The notes under the pieces: generated by a model
What the model was told of the DNA's origin: nothing
Seen by the model: the letters and a program-made list of their open reading frames with translations, nothing else
The model's database searches: none
Part shown: one piece after another, positions 11,519-23,836 of the stretch
Position numbering within the stretch: position 1 is the first letter of the stretch
How the letters are laid out: every line of letters begins with the position of its first letter
NCBI RefSeq assembly: GCF_000149955.1
Contig: NC_030987.1
Coordinates: forward strand, 4,583,190 to 4,647,189
Origin: Fusarium oxysporum f. sp. lycopersici 4287
Lineage: Eukaryota; Ascomycota; Sordariomycetes; Hypocreales; Nectriaceae
DNA length: 64,000 bases
Direction of reading: 5' to 3'
Program-made: the position numbers and the translations under genes

Positions 11519-12677
11519 ATGGCTGTGAACCGCTATGCTTACAATGGCCCAATCGACCACACAATCGCGCCTCAACTCGAGAATATTCGAGGCAAGTCGG
11601 TGATTATCACAGGCGGCGCCAATGGCATGGGTGAAGCCTTTGTACGAGACTTCGTCGCTGCTGGTGCCTGGGTAACATTCGCCGACGTCAATGAAGAGCG
11701 CGGCAAAACAGTTGAAGCAGAGCTTAACGCCGATGGCCAAAAATGTGCCTTCATCAAGTGCGACATCAGAGATTGGGATCAACAAAAGGCCATGTTCGAA
11801 AAGGCCAAAACTCAAAGCCCAAGTAACTCGGTTGATGTTGTCATCGCGAATGCTGGCATTTCTCGAAGTTCTGGAGATAGCTTGTGGAATCTAGATGGTG
11901 TGTACTCACTGAATCACCTGGAAGCTTAGTGGAGGAGCCCTGAACTGACCACGCAGACCCCAACGGTGAACCGACAAAGCCCGACCTGAACATTGTTCGT
12001 GTCAACATAGACGGGACATTTTACACATGGAAGCTTGCGGTTCATTATTTCCGGAAGCAACCAGTGAGCGAAGAACGAGACCGGTGTTTCATTATTACTG
12101 GTAGCATGGTAGCATGGATCGACTCTCCAGTAAGTTCCTGATGAGGCCCTGCCAGACTTTGAGGGCGCCCATCAACAACAACCAGACTTTAAAGCTGACT
12201 GATATGTGGCAGGGCAACTGGGAATATACTGGAACGAAATATGCGCTGAGAGGCTTCATGAGAACAGTCCGAAGATCAAGCCACGAGCAGTCTATCCGCA
12301 TAAACTATGTCGCACCCTGCTGGATCAAGAGCGCTATTCGAACAGCCGAATACGAGAAGTGGCTGGTAGACCGCGGTGTGGAGTTTGGTGAACAGAAGGA
12401 TGTTTCCAGCTGCATGTTGAGAATTGCAACTGATAGGAGCATCAATGGTGAGTATAAGAGATTCCATGACTTTAGTGAGGTGCTAATGACCATCACAGGT
12501 CGTTCATTGATGATCACGCCTCGTTCCATCGCAAAGGAGGGTTTCGTAGATATTGATAGAGAGGATTACAAGGACACACCAGAAGACGAGTATCTGAAGA
12601 AAGTACAAGCGTCACAGCTGGTAATTATTGAGGACAAATGGTTGGACTCATTCAAAGTCCGAGTATATAAAGAATAG
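11519..12677 (+). CDS. Short-chain dehydrogenase/reductase (15-hydroxyprostaglandin dehydrogenase-like)
   Basis: Predicted 321-residue NAD(P)-dependent oxidoreductase, four exons (introns 11898-11956, 12130-12212, 12448-12498; 322 codons with stop). The cofactor motif TGxxxGxG reads TGGANGMG, followed by an acidic FADVNEE segment that suits NAD preference. The NAG motif is VIANAGIS, and the active site has Ser in IITGS and the YxxxK pair in YTGTK, which the second splice junction brings close. The ATG at 11519 sits in an ACCATGG context. SDRs interconvert alcohols and ketones. In this position it may oxidise an alcohol to the ketone used by a BVMO, or oxidise the hydroxy acid produced after lactone opening. 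Confidence 0.88.
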
Positions 12678-12862
12678 TTGTTGTCGTGAGATAATAAATT
12701 CAAAATTAGATAAAAAGGGCTATACTCAGTATAATAATAAAGATAAAGTGAGAAATATGATTATAAATGATAGTGCAGATGATTGGCAAAGCCCGCCTCG
12801 GACCTTCCCTGGGTTTGTAACAAGATGCAGCCCAACCTCCCATCCTCAATGCATGTCCTCAA

Positions 12863-15800
12863 CTATGTGAGAGGCGAGGCGTTGACACAACGCGCTCCAT
12901 CATTCTGGGATGTTTTCGGACCGTTAATCACAAGAGATTTCTCTCCAGTCTATATGCTTTTGTCAGTAACTCAGAAATCCCGATTGCATTGCGGCTCACC
13001 TCAACATTGAATCGGTATATGACTCCCGAAGTATTCTCTGAAGCATACATGAGCTTATTACCAACAGAATAAGCAGCTCCCCTGAAGTCCTTGAGTCAGT
13101 TTGACGTCATTATATGCAATTCAAAAGTCTTACCAGAGGTTATCGCCCGCGATATGGCCAAAGTCCTTGATGATCTCCCAGGTAAAGGTGTCGAGGCTCC
13201 ATCTTGCCAGGACTGTCTTCGATGTGTTTCCCTGAAGAGCATAAAGATAGCGCCCTCCTCCAGGGACAGATACCCAGTCGGCGCAGTTATTTGCGGATGT
13301 TGCGGTCCCTTGCTGAAGAACCTTGCCGTAGGTCGCGGACGTTGGGTTCACATCGATCTTTGCCCAAGCCTTTCCGTAAGTCGAGATCCAGAAAATGCCA
13401 TCAGCGTCTACATCTCCTGTATTCCATGCTGTCTCTCATTAGCTACTGTTCTTTGACCCATGTGAGGCCATGAAATGTTAGAGGGGGTACCTACTTCCAT
13501 CAATAAAGGTGTTCATCAGTGTATATGATCCAGTGGAGCCTATTCGAATGACTTGGCTTTTACTGTTTGCAATCTGGACAATGCCGTAGATGAGATTGTC
13601 CTTGATGTTATAGCCAATAGGGTTGATGGTTCCGCCGTTGGTTGTGCCAGCAGGAGCTAAGAAAACCTTTGTCAGTATTCGAGACTAATACAGTAAGCAT
13701 GACAAGACTCACCCCCCGGCCCAACATTCTGTGCCACTAATGAATTGATGCCTGTGACGAGATTCAGCCTATAGAGAGTTCGGACTTGGATCAAGTATCC
13801 TCCTTCATCACAACTGAAAGCTGGCGGTGGTGCTGGGGTCTCCACGATCACAATACCTCCATCGTCGGTACCCGTGGGCTGAATGGTGGTTACAGCTCTG
13901 GCTGCATTGATGCTGGATGTTCCTGAGTATTGGCGATAGCTGGTGACTGGCTGAGGTGCAGGTGTTTCCACGATAATGGTCGGCGCTTCAGTGCCTGTTG
14001 GCGTGATGGTTGTGACTGTAGTGGCGCCAGTCAAACTAGATGTGCCGCTATACCGACGGGTGCTCATAACAGCGACCGGCGGTGGAGTGGCAATGATGAC
14101 CGTTGCTTCCTCCGTACCAGTGGGTGTGATAGTTGTTAGAGTTATAGGGCCAGATAAAACAGAAGCCCCGGAATAACGTTGAATAATAGTCACAGCAGGG
14201 GTCTCGACAATCACGGTACCTAATTCCGTTCCCGTTGGTGTTACTGTTGTAATCGTGGTTGGGCCAGTTAGAACGTCCGTCCCAGTATAGAATCTTGTGA
14301 TAGTTACTGGCGGTGTAGCCACGACAACAGTACCTGGCTCAGTTCCGGTAGGCGTAACAGTTGTAAGTGTGATAGGACCACTTAGTACTTCTGTTCCTGT
14401 GTAGAATTGGGTTACCGTAACAGGCGGCATCTCAATGATAATTGTTCCGTCCTCGGTACCAGTTGGAGTGATAGTTGTTATAGTTATTGGGCCTGTTATC
14501 ACTGATGTACCAGTATAAAACCGTGTGACTCTTACAGGCGGTTTCTCAATAACAACGGTGCCTGCCTCTGTCCCTGTGGGAGTTACTGTGGTGACAGTGA
14601 TAAGAGCAGATAGGATCTCTGTGCCTGTGTAGAACCTCGTGATGGTGACAGGCGGAGTCTCAATAATAACGACGCCAGCTTCTGTTCCAGTCGGGGTAAT
14701 AGTAGTTACTGTAATGGGAGCAGACAGGATCTCTGTGCCTGTGTAGAATCTTGTGCTCGTAATAGGAGGGGTCTCAAGAATGACGACGCCCGGTTCGGTC
14801 CCTGTAGGTGTAATGGTCGTGACTGTGATAGGAGCTGTTAAGACCTCAGTTCCAGTGTAGAACCTAGTACTGGTGATAGGTGGGGTCTCAAGAATGACGA
14901 TGCCCGGTTCAGTCCCTGTAGGTGTAATGGTCGTGACTGTACGAGGCCCAGTTAAGATATCTGTGCCCGTGTAAAACCTAGTACTAGTAATTGGAGGTGT
15001 TTCTACATATATAATACCGGCTTCAGTTCCGGTAGGCGTGATGGTAGTAACCACGATTGGTCCTGTCAAGATAGATGTGCCAGTATAAAACCGGGTGACT
15101 CTAATAGGAGGTGTCTCGATAATGATAGTACCAGGGAGATCGCCCGAAGGGGAGATCGTTGAGACCGTAGTTGGACCTGTGAGAATATTTGATCCAGTAT
15201 AGAATCGTGTTAGATAGACTGGAGGCGTCTCGACAATCACCGTATCCGGCGCCGTGCCTGATGGGGAGACAGTAGTCACAATCGTTGGACCAGACAGGAC
15301 CTCTGTGCCTGTGTATGGTCGTGTGATTGTTACAAGTGGTGTTTCCACTACAACCGTGCCTGGAATTGTCCCAGAATTCGGGATTGTGGTGACAATAGTT
15401 GGTGCAGTCAAAATTGCCGTGCCAGTATACAGTCGAGTAATCGTGACGGGTTGTGGCGGCGCCGTCGCGATTATGACTGTGCCCGGAACTGATCCAGAGG
15501 CAGGAATCGTCGAGATAGGAGTTGGTCCTGTTAAGATAGACGTGCCTGTGTAAAGCGTTGTGACTGTCACCGTCGCGTAGGGTATATTGATCACGACAAC
15601 GTATGGCTCACCGGGTCTAGTGGCCGACTCTGTGGTGGTTCCGCTCACGCTAACACTACCATAGCGAGTGATGGTTGTGTAGGGTTGCGGGGACTGAATA
15701 AGGACCGTGACCGGATCCCCGGGGCTTTGAGGCGTTTGCGTTACTGTTGAAGGAACCGAGACACTTCCCCAACTGGTTATCGTTGTGTATGGCTGCGGTA

Positions 15801-18800
15801 GGTCAATATAGACAGACGCTAACCCTCCTTCAACGGTTGGCATCTGTGTAGTGATGCTACTGGCTGTGACACTTCCATACCTAGTCACGGTTGTATATGG
15901 CTGGGCGAGGTCGACTATCACTGTTGCAGTTTCTCCAATACTCGCAGGGGCAAGAGTGGTCATAGAGCTAAGTGTCACACGGCCGTACCTCGTTGTTGTG
16001 GTATAAGGCTGCGGGAGGTTGATGATGACTGTTGCCGTTTGTCCATTGACAGAGGGAGACTGTGTAGTAACACTGCTAATCGTCACGCTGCCCCATCTGG
16101 TTGTCGTCGTGTAAGGTTGAGGAAGGTCAAGAAGGACCGTAATAGTCTCCCCAGGATTGGCAATTGTCTCAGTTGTAACACTGCTGACCGTAACGCTCCC
16201 ATACCTCGTTATAGTCTTGTAAGGTTGTGGCAAATCGACGATAATTGTTCCCGTCTGGCCGGGAGCACTTGGTGTCTGTGTCATGATACTGCTCACCGAA
16301 ACGCTCCCGTAACGAGTTGTGGTAGTGTATGGATCGGGAAGATCAACTAAGATGGTGGCTGTTGACCCTGGGCTAGCCAACGTCGAGATGTCCTGGTAGT
16401 GGCGGACAGTCACGCTGCCAAATCTGGTAACAGTTGTGTAAGGTTGAGGCATTTCGACCAAATCAGTGGCCAGTTGACCAGGTACTGCTACTGTAAGTGT
16501 TCTGGTCGTGGCTTGAGTGACACTGCCGTATTGCGTGGAGGTCGTGTAGGGCTGCGGAAGATCAAGCAGGACGGTCCATGTCTGCCCTGGACCCTGTGCA
16601 CTCTGCGTGGTCATACTAGAGACTGAGACACCTCCATAGCGGGTTACAGTTGTATACGGTTGCGGAAGATCAACGAGAATGGTTCCGGTCTGCCCTGGCA
16701 TGGAAGGTCCCAGTATCCTAGTTGTAGGTGCTGTTACGCTGCCGTATTGAGTAGACGTTAAGTAAGGCTGTGGGAGGTCGATCAGGACGGTTCCTGTCTG
16801 TCCGGGACTCTGCGGAGTTTGCGTGGTTATAGTAGACACCGATACACTCCCATATCGAATAATAGTTGTGTAGGGTTGGGGGAGGTCAATAAGAATGGTC
16901 CCGATTTGCCCTGGCACAGCTACTGTAAGTGTCCTCGTTATAGCTGCTGTGACGCTACCGTACTGGGTCGAAGTGAGGTAGGGCTGCGGCAAGTCAAGAA
17001 TTACAGTACCGGTCTCTCCTGGGACTCTGGGACTCTGAGTCGTTATCGAAGAAGCCGAAACGCTGCCGTAGCGAACCGTTGTGGTCCAAGGCTGAGGTAA
17101 ATCGATTAAGATGGTGCCAGTTTCTCCTGGACTCTGGGGGCCTTGTGTAGCCGTTGAAGCGATAGAGACACTTCCCCAACGGGTTATTGTTGTATAAGGC
17201 TGCGGCAAGAACACGATTACGCTGATTGGATCACCTGGGTTCCCAGGAGTTTGTGTTGTAGTTGAGGGAGCTGAGATAGTTGCCCAGCGGGTTACTGTTG
17301 TGAAGGGCTGTGGTAAATCCACGAGTACCGTTGCGGGATCGCCAGGGATACGAGGATTTTGCGTTGTGATGGAAGAGGCTGAAAAGCTACCGTAACGAGT
17401 CACCGTCGTGAACGGTTGTGGAAGATCAATTACCACGGTTCCTGTTCCCCAGGGGAATTCAGGGCTCTGTGTAGTTGTGGAGGGAACCGATACGCTTCCA
17501 TAACGAGTTGTCGTTACATACAGTTGAGGCCTAACGATGATCACTGAGCCTGTTTGACCTGTACGAGTCGGTGACACCGTAGTAGTATATGGTGCAGACA
17601 CTGTACTGTCGAAAGAAGTTGTCGTAATATATGGCACTATTTCAGGAGGCATCTCGATAATGACGGTCCCGGTTTGAGTTGGTCCGGCAGCGGTCTGGGT
17701 GATAGTTGATGTAGCCGTGCCTGTGCCGGTCCTAGTGATTGTCACATATGGTGTGGCGGAAGAAGGCAGCACAATGATCACAGTTCCTGTAGCGCCAGGC
17801 TCAGTTGGAGTTTGAGTTGTCGTAATGGTTCCGGTTCCTGTCCCAGTGCCTGTGATCGTAGTGGTAACGTATGGTGTGATGCTTGGGGGCACGAAAACAA
17901 CCACCGTTCTGGTCTGATCAGGCTCACCTGGTTGCCTGGTAGTGGTCATGGTGGTCTCACCAGTCCAAGTGCTTGTCAAAGTGATGTATTTAGCAGGAGC
18001 ACCTGGTTTTTCAACGATGACGGTCCCGGTCTGGCCGGCCTGGGTTGGGGTCTGGGTGATAGTCCTTGTTAAAGTGCCGGTACCAGTGATAGTTGTGGTG
18101 ATGTAATGATCAACGATAGGCGGTAGATCTATTAACACCGTACCAACCCTTGCTGAGCCAGATGGCATTTGCGTAGACGTCCGAGTCGTTGAGTCTGTCC
18201 CAGTGCTGGTAACAGTGGTCCAGGAGGTGATCCAGGGCATCTCGACTACAATCGTATCGGTTATATCCGAGCCGGAGTGCTCCTGGGTATATGTTCGGGT
18301 TATGGATCCGGATCCATAGTTGGTGACAGTAACATAGCGCATAGCTGGCACATCATGGTGTATGACTCCTGTTTCTCCAGGACCAGACGGAGGCTCGGTC
18401 CACATACGAGTCGTAGACCCAGTCCAGACACTGCTGACATCAACATAGCGAATAGCATCAGTTGGGAAATACACGTGTTTTGTGCCCGTGCCTCCCGGCC
18501 CAGTAGGTGGGATGACCACGGTACGCGTTGTAGAACCTGTCCAGTACTCGCTGGTGACAATGTAGTGCAAGGAATCTTCAGGATATTGTATTAGGACAGT
18601 ACCCGTCGCACTGGGGCCGGAGGGAGGTATAGTTGTCGTTTTTGTCGTTGATCCTGTCCAATAGTCGGTGACAGTAACAAAAGGAGTAACATCTGGGGGA
18701 ATATACACAATGACTGTTCCCGCGGCTTGATCCGCAGGAGGGACAGTTGAGGTTCGAGTGGTTGATCCTGTCCAGTGACTAGTTACTGTAACGTAAGTCG

Positions 18801-20456
18801 TTGTGTCAGCTGGGACTTGTACAATTACAGTTCCTTCTTCATTCGGATCAGAGGGCTTTTCTGTGATTGTTGTTGCTTCTGACCCAGTCCACGTTCTCGT
18901 CGTGGTTATATACTTGTAGGGTGTCAATATGATCACAACTCCTGTTTCTCCAGGATTTGCCGGCTCTTGTGTAATAGTCGTTGGAGAGTCGATGTCACTG
19001 CCACGGATTGTAGTCGTCATAGGGTTAGGGAGGTTCACTATGACCCATCCTGTCTTAGAGGACCCGTCTGGAAACTGGGTAGTAGTTGCTGGCGCCGTCA
19101 CCTCCCCATATCGAGTGGTGTAAATGAGGCGAGTGTTTGCAGGCGGTAACTCTACTACTACGGTCCAGTCGTCCCCTGCCTGGGTTGGGGATATTGTGTG
19201 AGTGACGGGTTCGGTTACAGTGCCAACACGAGACACAGTAGCCCAACGTGCAGGAGGAATCTCGACGACCACCACGCCAGTGCCATCAGGACTGCTTGGT
19301 GCAATGGTTCTGGTCACCGGCGCAGTGACTGTACCCACTTGAGTGACAGTATTGTAGTCTGCGCCAGTGAGAGGAATTTCCACCACGATGATTCCATCTT
19401 TTCCCGGTCCATTCTGAGTCTGAGTAAACGTCCTTGGAGCTGTCCCAGTCCAAAACCGCGTGACAGTGTTATATCTGCCCAGCGGCGAAGGAACGTCCAC
19501 GAAGACCACTCCGACATCTCCTGGATGTTTGGGTGGCTGCGTTGAGGTGGCGGTCGTTGTCCCTGTTCCAACACGAGTTACAGTTGCATAGAGGACAGGG
19601 TCTGAAGGTAGGATTATGAAGACAGTACCAGTGCCCCCTGAGCTACGTGCAGGCTGTGTCGACGTAACGGGGGCAGTCACAGTACCGGTGCGGGTGACTG
19701 TTGTATATGCAGGTGTAGACCCTGGGACCTCAACGATGATGGTGCTGACACCAGTTGGATCGTTTGGCTGAAGTGTCCGCGTGACAGGGAACTCAATGTC
19801 CCTTGTTTGAGTGATTGTTGTCGCCTTTGGTTGCCCCACAACTACTGTGGTTCGGTCGTCGACGTGAACGACCTTGGTAACGGGGTCTCCGTTACTCCCT
19901 TTCTCTGTGATAGTGGTGTAATACTCCTGGCCAACGGTGATTGTCTCGGGATCACCCACTTGGACGGTCCTTGTGAGATCAACTTCAACGCTTTCTGTTT
20001 GAGTTCTGTACTTGGGCTCTTCAACAATAACAGTAGTAGGATCACCAGGCCGATCAGGGGTCAGTGTTCGAGTCCGCACGGCTGTTAATGAAGAGATGAT
20101 TGAAGTAATTGTGGTTAGAGGAGTTCTCTTTATGATGGTGCCAACCGGTGGTGTCCCTTGTGGTGTTATTGTGTACGTTGAAGGAGGTCCCATGCCAAAG
20201 ACGGCGGTGGTGATGTATGAGGCCTCATGAGGTATCAGAAATGTACTGTAGCTGTCAGTTTTTTGTCAACACGTAGTAAATAAAGTACCAACCTGGCTAA
20301 TGTTGTGTCAAATGTGTTTGAGCCGTCTACAACCTTGATTGGTTGGACCTCAGCACGTTTCTCGCCATCAGGACAATCCACAACTGGATCCCAGGCAGAG
20401 GCGATAGCAAACAAGACGAAAAGAACTCCATAACACGTGAATTCATGCGCACGCAT
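12863..20456 (-). CDS. Giant Thr/Pro-rich repeat cell-surface protein with C-terminal propeller-like domain
   Basis: Predicted 2,442 residues in six exons (introns 20252-20292, 13657-13712, 13429-13494, 13082-13133, 12950-12999; the exons sum to 2,443 codons with stop). Exon 1 encodes a signal peptide (MRAHEFTCYGVLFVLFAIASA). The body is a chain of 36-38-residue Thr-rich units in three related families: a TVTRTGTGTxT type near the N-terminus, a PQPYTTVTRYGSVS type in the middle, and a YTGTxILTGP type near the C-terminus. The C-terminal ~230 residues are non-repetitive (IQVRTLYRLNLVTGINSLV, NPIGYNIKDNLIYGI, GDVDADGIFWI) and resemble the propeller-like domain I recall as DUF6923. No GPI signal is seen at the end (NASPLT). 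Heavy O-glycosylation and an adhesin or wall role are inference. It is divergent from a GPI-type protein gene. Confidence 0.85.
13900..15590 (-). repeat. Tandem 38-residue (about 114-bp) coding repeat, YTGT type
   Basis: About 15 head-to-tail copies inside the giant surface protein. The typical unit starts TRFYTGTxILTGP and ends TPTGTEPGTVVIETPP. Copies near 14300-15000 are closest to one another, so recent unequal exchange is likely; the outer copies are more diverged. Confidence 0.85.
15640..17520 (-). repeat. Tandem ~36-residue (about 108-bp) coding repeat, PQPYTT type
   Basis: About 17-18 copies inside the same protein. The typical unit is LPQPYTTVTRYGSVS followed by SxTTQxPxxPGQTGTVLID. 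A looser set of similar units continues from about 17520 to 19990. Boundaries are approximate. Confidence 0.8.
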
Positions 20457-21394
20457 GGCTTCAAGATGATGTTTAATTGAAAGAAGCTGTTGTACCTGCT
20501 GCTAGATAGATTTGGAGGAGAAAGGTCACGTGCGAGTGTCAGTCACGAAGCGACCAAAGAAGGAGCGCCCTGCTATATATTTAATTGCTAACTACGGAAG
20601 GAACACATAATAAACTGAAGAGAATGATCGACCCGAAAGCAGAGTTCATAGGTATTAATATGGAAAGATCGGTTCTGAGAAGCCTTGGCATTCCGATTGC
20701 GTGCAGATTGAATGTGGCGTTGATGGTTCTGGCCTAGGCCTCGCTGACAGATATGAAGATCAAACACCAGCGCCATCTACGTTCTGGAAGGATAACTGTG
20801 GAGTGAATAGAGTTGGATGATTCTAGCTTTCTAATAGGAGGCTTGCTTCAAGACTAAAACAGTATCTTTCCGCCACTATGACCCAAGCTCTTGGGCCGCC
20901 AAACTCACTTGCGGTTTTGATGGGAACTCGCTTATCGCCGGACGGTGGACACCCACCTACCTGGTTCCTCCGTGATTTCTGCTATCAGACCAAGAAATAG
21001 ACATTACACTAGAACTTCAATATGTCTGAACATTCCAGGTCGACCACGAGGCCACCGTTTGGAGGCGTTCAACCTGCGAGCTAGGTATGGCCGCTGAAAG
21101 GTCGAGACCCATTTCATGGATTGAACTTTATGGTCGAATCTCTTTCTAGAGGCTTTCCGTGGAGTTGCCGACTGTGCATGAACTTATTAGAGAGATCGTG
21201 ATGCTTTGATATTTTATGAAATGCCATAAGTACTCGAAATGTCTCACCCATCAACAAGTGGACCCAGACGTCTCTAACACTCCTTTGACTTTACACTCAG
21301 CCTTACAACACTCCTTTCATCCCCATTGACCTACACAAACACTCTCTTGCCACTAACATACCCATACTCTTTAAATACCCAAACCAAAGTCACC
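20457..21394. promoter_or_regulatory. Divergent upstream region between two surface-protein genes
   Basis: A 938-bp gap between divergent start codons. No convincing ORF or RNA gene is seen. A TATA-like TTTAAATA lies at about 21370, roughly 25 bp before the GPI-protein ATG. Co-regulation is possible but not shown. Confidence 0.4.
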
Positions 21395-22489
21395 ATGACG
21401 AGATTAACAACAATAAGCTGTGGCCTGAGCTTCCTATTACTTGTATACGCCCGAGTGATCTCTGATCCTTGCGCTACAACCACTACTCTACCTGTCATCA
21501 CCGTCACAAAAGGCCCCAATGGCTATTACAACCAGTATACTCGCATATATCAAGAGTTCTACCCCCAAGGCCTGACAACAAAGGTTTACACCATTACACA
21601 ATCATGTTCAAGTGTAAATTGTCAGCCCTTGCCCATTGAGACCGCTCCTCCACCTGGCTTCACATCTGCGGTGGTCAAGTGTGACAAGTGCGGAGGTTCA
21701 GGGACCAAAGTTGCTACTTTGACATTTCCAACTGAGTCTGTTGAAGCATACTCCTCTTCCGGTTATGTTGTTGTACCTCTTGCACAACCAACGCAGATTC
21801 CACTTGGCCAGAGCCAGCAATCCGACACCAGTTCAACTTCTGAGACTGATTCATCTGGCTCTGATGCTGGTCATGCACTGAATAACCATGGTGCTTCTCT
21901 TTCTATAAATAATTCTCCAGGCTCTGGAGATTCGGCTGCACAAGACTCCGGCAGTGGAAGTCAAGAGAGCCAAGATATTTCCAACATTGGATCCATGCAG
22001 CCCCAATCAAACAACGGAGATTCTGCAAATGATGGAGAATCTTCCGATGAGACAGATACCGTTGTTCCTGGAACCCGGCTATTATCTGAGACACCTACCG
22101 CTGGCTATCACTTTTCTCCCTCCAACTCCTCCCCTGCTGGCTCCGGTGGTCAGCCTTCGTCTTCAGCAGACGACACAGGCTCATCTGATACGGCCGCCGC
22201 TGGAGATGATACCTCATATCCCATTCCTAACCAGAAAGCCGGCAACCCATATGCAGGCGACACTTCTGGTGCCTCGAGCAATGAATCCGGCTCATCTGGC
22301 AACAATTCCCCCTCCTCTCAAAATTATACCCCCTCTACTGGAAAGCCAGCCACGAAAGGCTCTGGCGATGATAGCTGGAGTCCCGATTCCCCGATCACTG
22401 TTAATAGTGCGGGCCATATCAAGACAAATGTTCTTACATGTGTATTAGCGAATATTGCTGGCATGTTCGTTTTGAGGTTGCTAGTGTAG
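21395..22489 (+). CDS. Ser/Gly-rich secreted protein, probable GPI anchor
   Basis: Predicted 364 residues, single exon. The ATG at 21395 (context CACCATGAC) is preferred to the in-frame ATG at 21326 because it begins directly with a signal peptide, MTRLTTISCGLSFLLLVYA. The N-terminal third is Thr-rich with a VVKCDKCGG pair of cysteines and QSCSSVNCQP. The middle is a disordered Ser/Gly/Asp/Asn stretch. The last ~20 residues are hydrophobic (NVLTCVLANIAGMFVLRLLV), preceded by a small-residue NSAG site, which suits GPI attachment. A wall or membrane surface protein is likely; no enzyme motif is seen. It is divergent from the giant Thr-repeat protein. Confidence 0.8.
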   Translation: MTRLTTISCGLSFLLLVYARVISDPCATTTTLPVITVTKGPNGYYNQYTRIYQEFYPQGLTTKVYTITQSCSSVNCQPLPIETAPPPGFTSAVVKCDKCGGSGTKVATLTFPTESVEAYSSSGYVVVPLAQPTQIPLGQSQQSDTSSTSETDSSGSDAGHALNNHGASLSINNSPGSGDSAAQDSGSGSQESQDISNIGSMQPQSNNGDSANDGESSDETDTVVPGTRLLSETPTAGYHFSPSNSSPAGSGGQPSSSADDTGSSDTAAAGDDTSYPIPNQKAGNPYAGDTSGASSNESGSSGNNSPSSQNYTPSTGKPATKGSGDDSWSPDSPITVNSAGHIKTNVLTCVLANIAGMFVLRLLV

Positions 22490-23430
22490 CTACAGTAACT
22501 TCTCGTATCTAGCGTTAAAAATGATATAATTACAACTAATAAGACACAATCGAGACCATCTGTGGCTGTACATGTCGTTCCACTTTCTCTCGTGCTGGTC
22601 AGACTAACTGAAGTTGACTTAGCTAGTAGTCCAAGAAAGACATGGTTCCAGCACGGGGGAAGCGACCGTTTCTCGGGGAACTTTAAAGTTTTGCCCCAAG
22701 ATTTGTCCTTACTTAGTTTGACAAATCGCATCGGCTAGCCCCTGCCAAGATTCAACAAGCTAATTCCAAATCCGTATATATTTGTTGCAGATCAGGAATC
22801 TTGTGGCTTGACATTGATAGCTAGCGCTGAGCCACAACACCACTGTCCAGCTCGTTAGGATGAGAACACTTGAGACATCGATCATGAGTGACAGAAATAT
22901 CTCGATAAGGTTAGAATGTTGTAGGCCATATTTAGACTTCGTTGACTGGTTAGTTTATGTATCCTATATCGAGTCCGTCCTGTTTTACAGACCCAAGGCT
23001 TGTGACGACGGATGACCCAAGAGGCTGGAGTTTGGGCTGAATTAGAGCTATGCTACGGGGGCTGTTGCTCCCCGGTGCACCTGGATCCCAACGAGGCTGC
23101 GTGAAACTCAAAGTCAGACCAGGTACTCGGACCTCTGGCTTAATGAAAGTCAAGCCTGGTCCTCCATCCGGAGAACGACACTGACGTTCTTGGCAGGGGG
23201 CTGCTTCGGCCTCTTGGGTTCGCTTAGGGTATGCAGTAAAACAACTTGGTAGTCAGTGAGAAGTTTGAATCAGGTTCAGAAAAATCAGACCACTATTGAT
23301 GTTTGTATACAGCCATAAATGTGAGGTTGGTTTTCAAACGGATGGAATTCTGACTGGTGATATTGGTCGCCAAAGGCATGACCATTCCTCTTCGACGAAT
23401 AACAATTCTTGGAAGTATTGCTTAAGCTGG
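22490..23430. other. Intergenic region left of the hAT insertion
   Basis: No clear gene. The minus strand at about 22950-23225 holds an open stretch (for example LTLSFTQPRWDPGAPG) that could be a relic exon, but I recognise no family and no complete gene model can be built. Confidence 0.4.
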
Positions 23431-23438
23431 ATCAGGGC
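23431..23438. repeat. hAT target-site duplication, left copy
   Basis: ATCAGGGC, directly abutting the left terminal inverted repeat and identical to 26534-26541. Eight base pairs is the duplication length of hAT elements. Confidence 0.95.
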
Positions 23439-23460
23439 CAGCGCAGCCCCCAGATCAAAT
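23439..23460 (+). repeat. hAT left terminal inverted repeat
   Basis: Starts CAGCGCAGCCCCCAGATCAA and pairs with 26512-26533 with about three mismatches in 21 bases. Confidence 0.85.
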
Positions 23461-23836
23461 CCAATCAAACAAATTGCCAAACAAATCAATCAAATATGCC
23501 AAAATTTTATTTCAATCAAACAAATACAAAATCCTCGATTTGAAATAACATTTGATATATTTGATACACAATATGCCATCCAGCGTCCATGCTGCCAGAC
23601 CGTTGACCGCGCTTTCACAGCTTACCCGGAACCTGGCTGGTGAGCGACCCCAGCCAATCAAAGTCATCCATCAAGCCTTCCATTAGTGAGCTACCCCAGT
23701 ACCACGGTCAGGCTGGTGGGGGAGAAAGTAGCTCCTTAACTTTTACGTCCCGTCCTCGCGACATCAAGTCGCGTCGGTGCTAGTTTGTTTACCTTTCAAC
23801 GCGTACCATTCCTCCCACGAGTCGACGCCTAACCCG

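Noticed and set aside
22950..23230. Minus-strand open stretch beside the hAT element
   Set aside because: Looks mildly protein-like but has no start, no plausible exon partner and no recognised motif.
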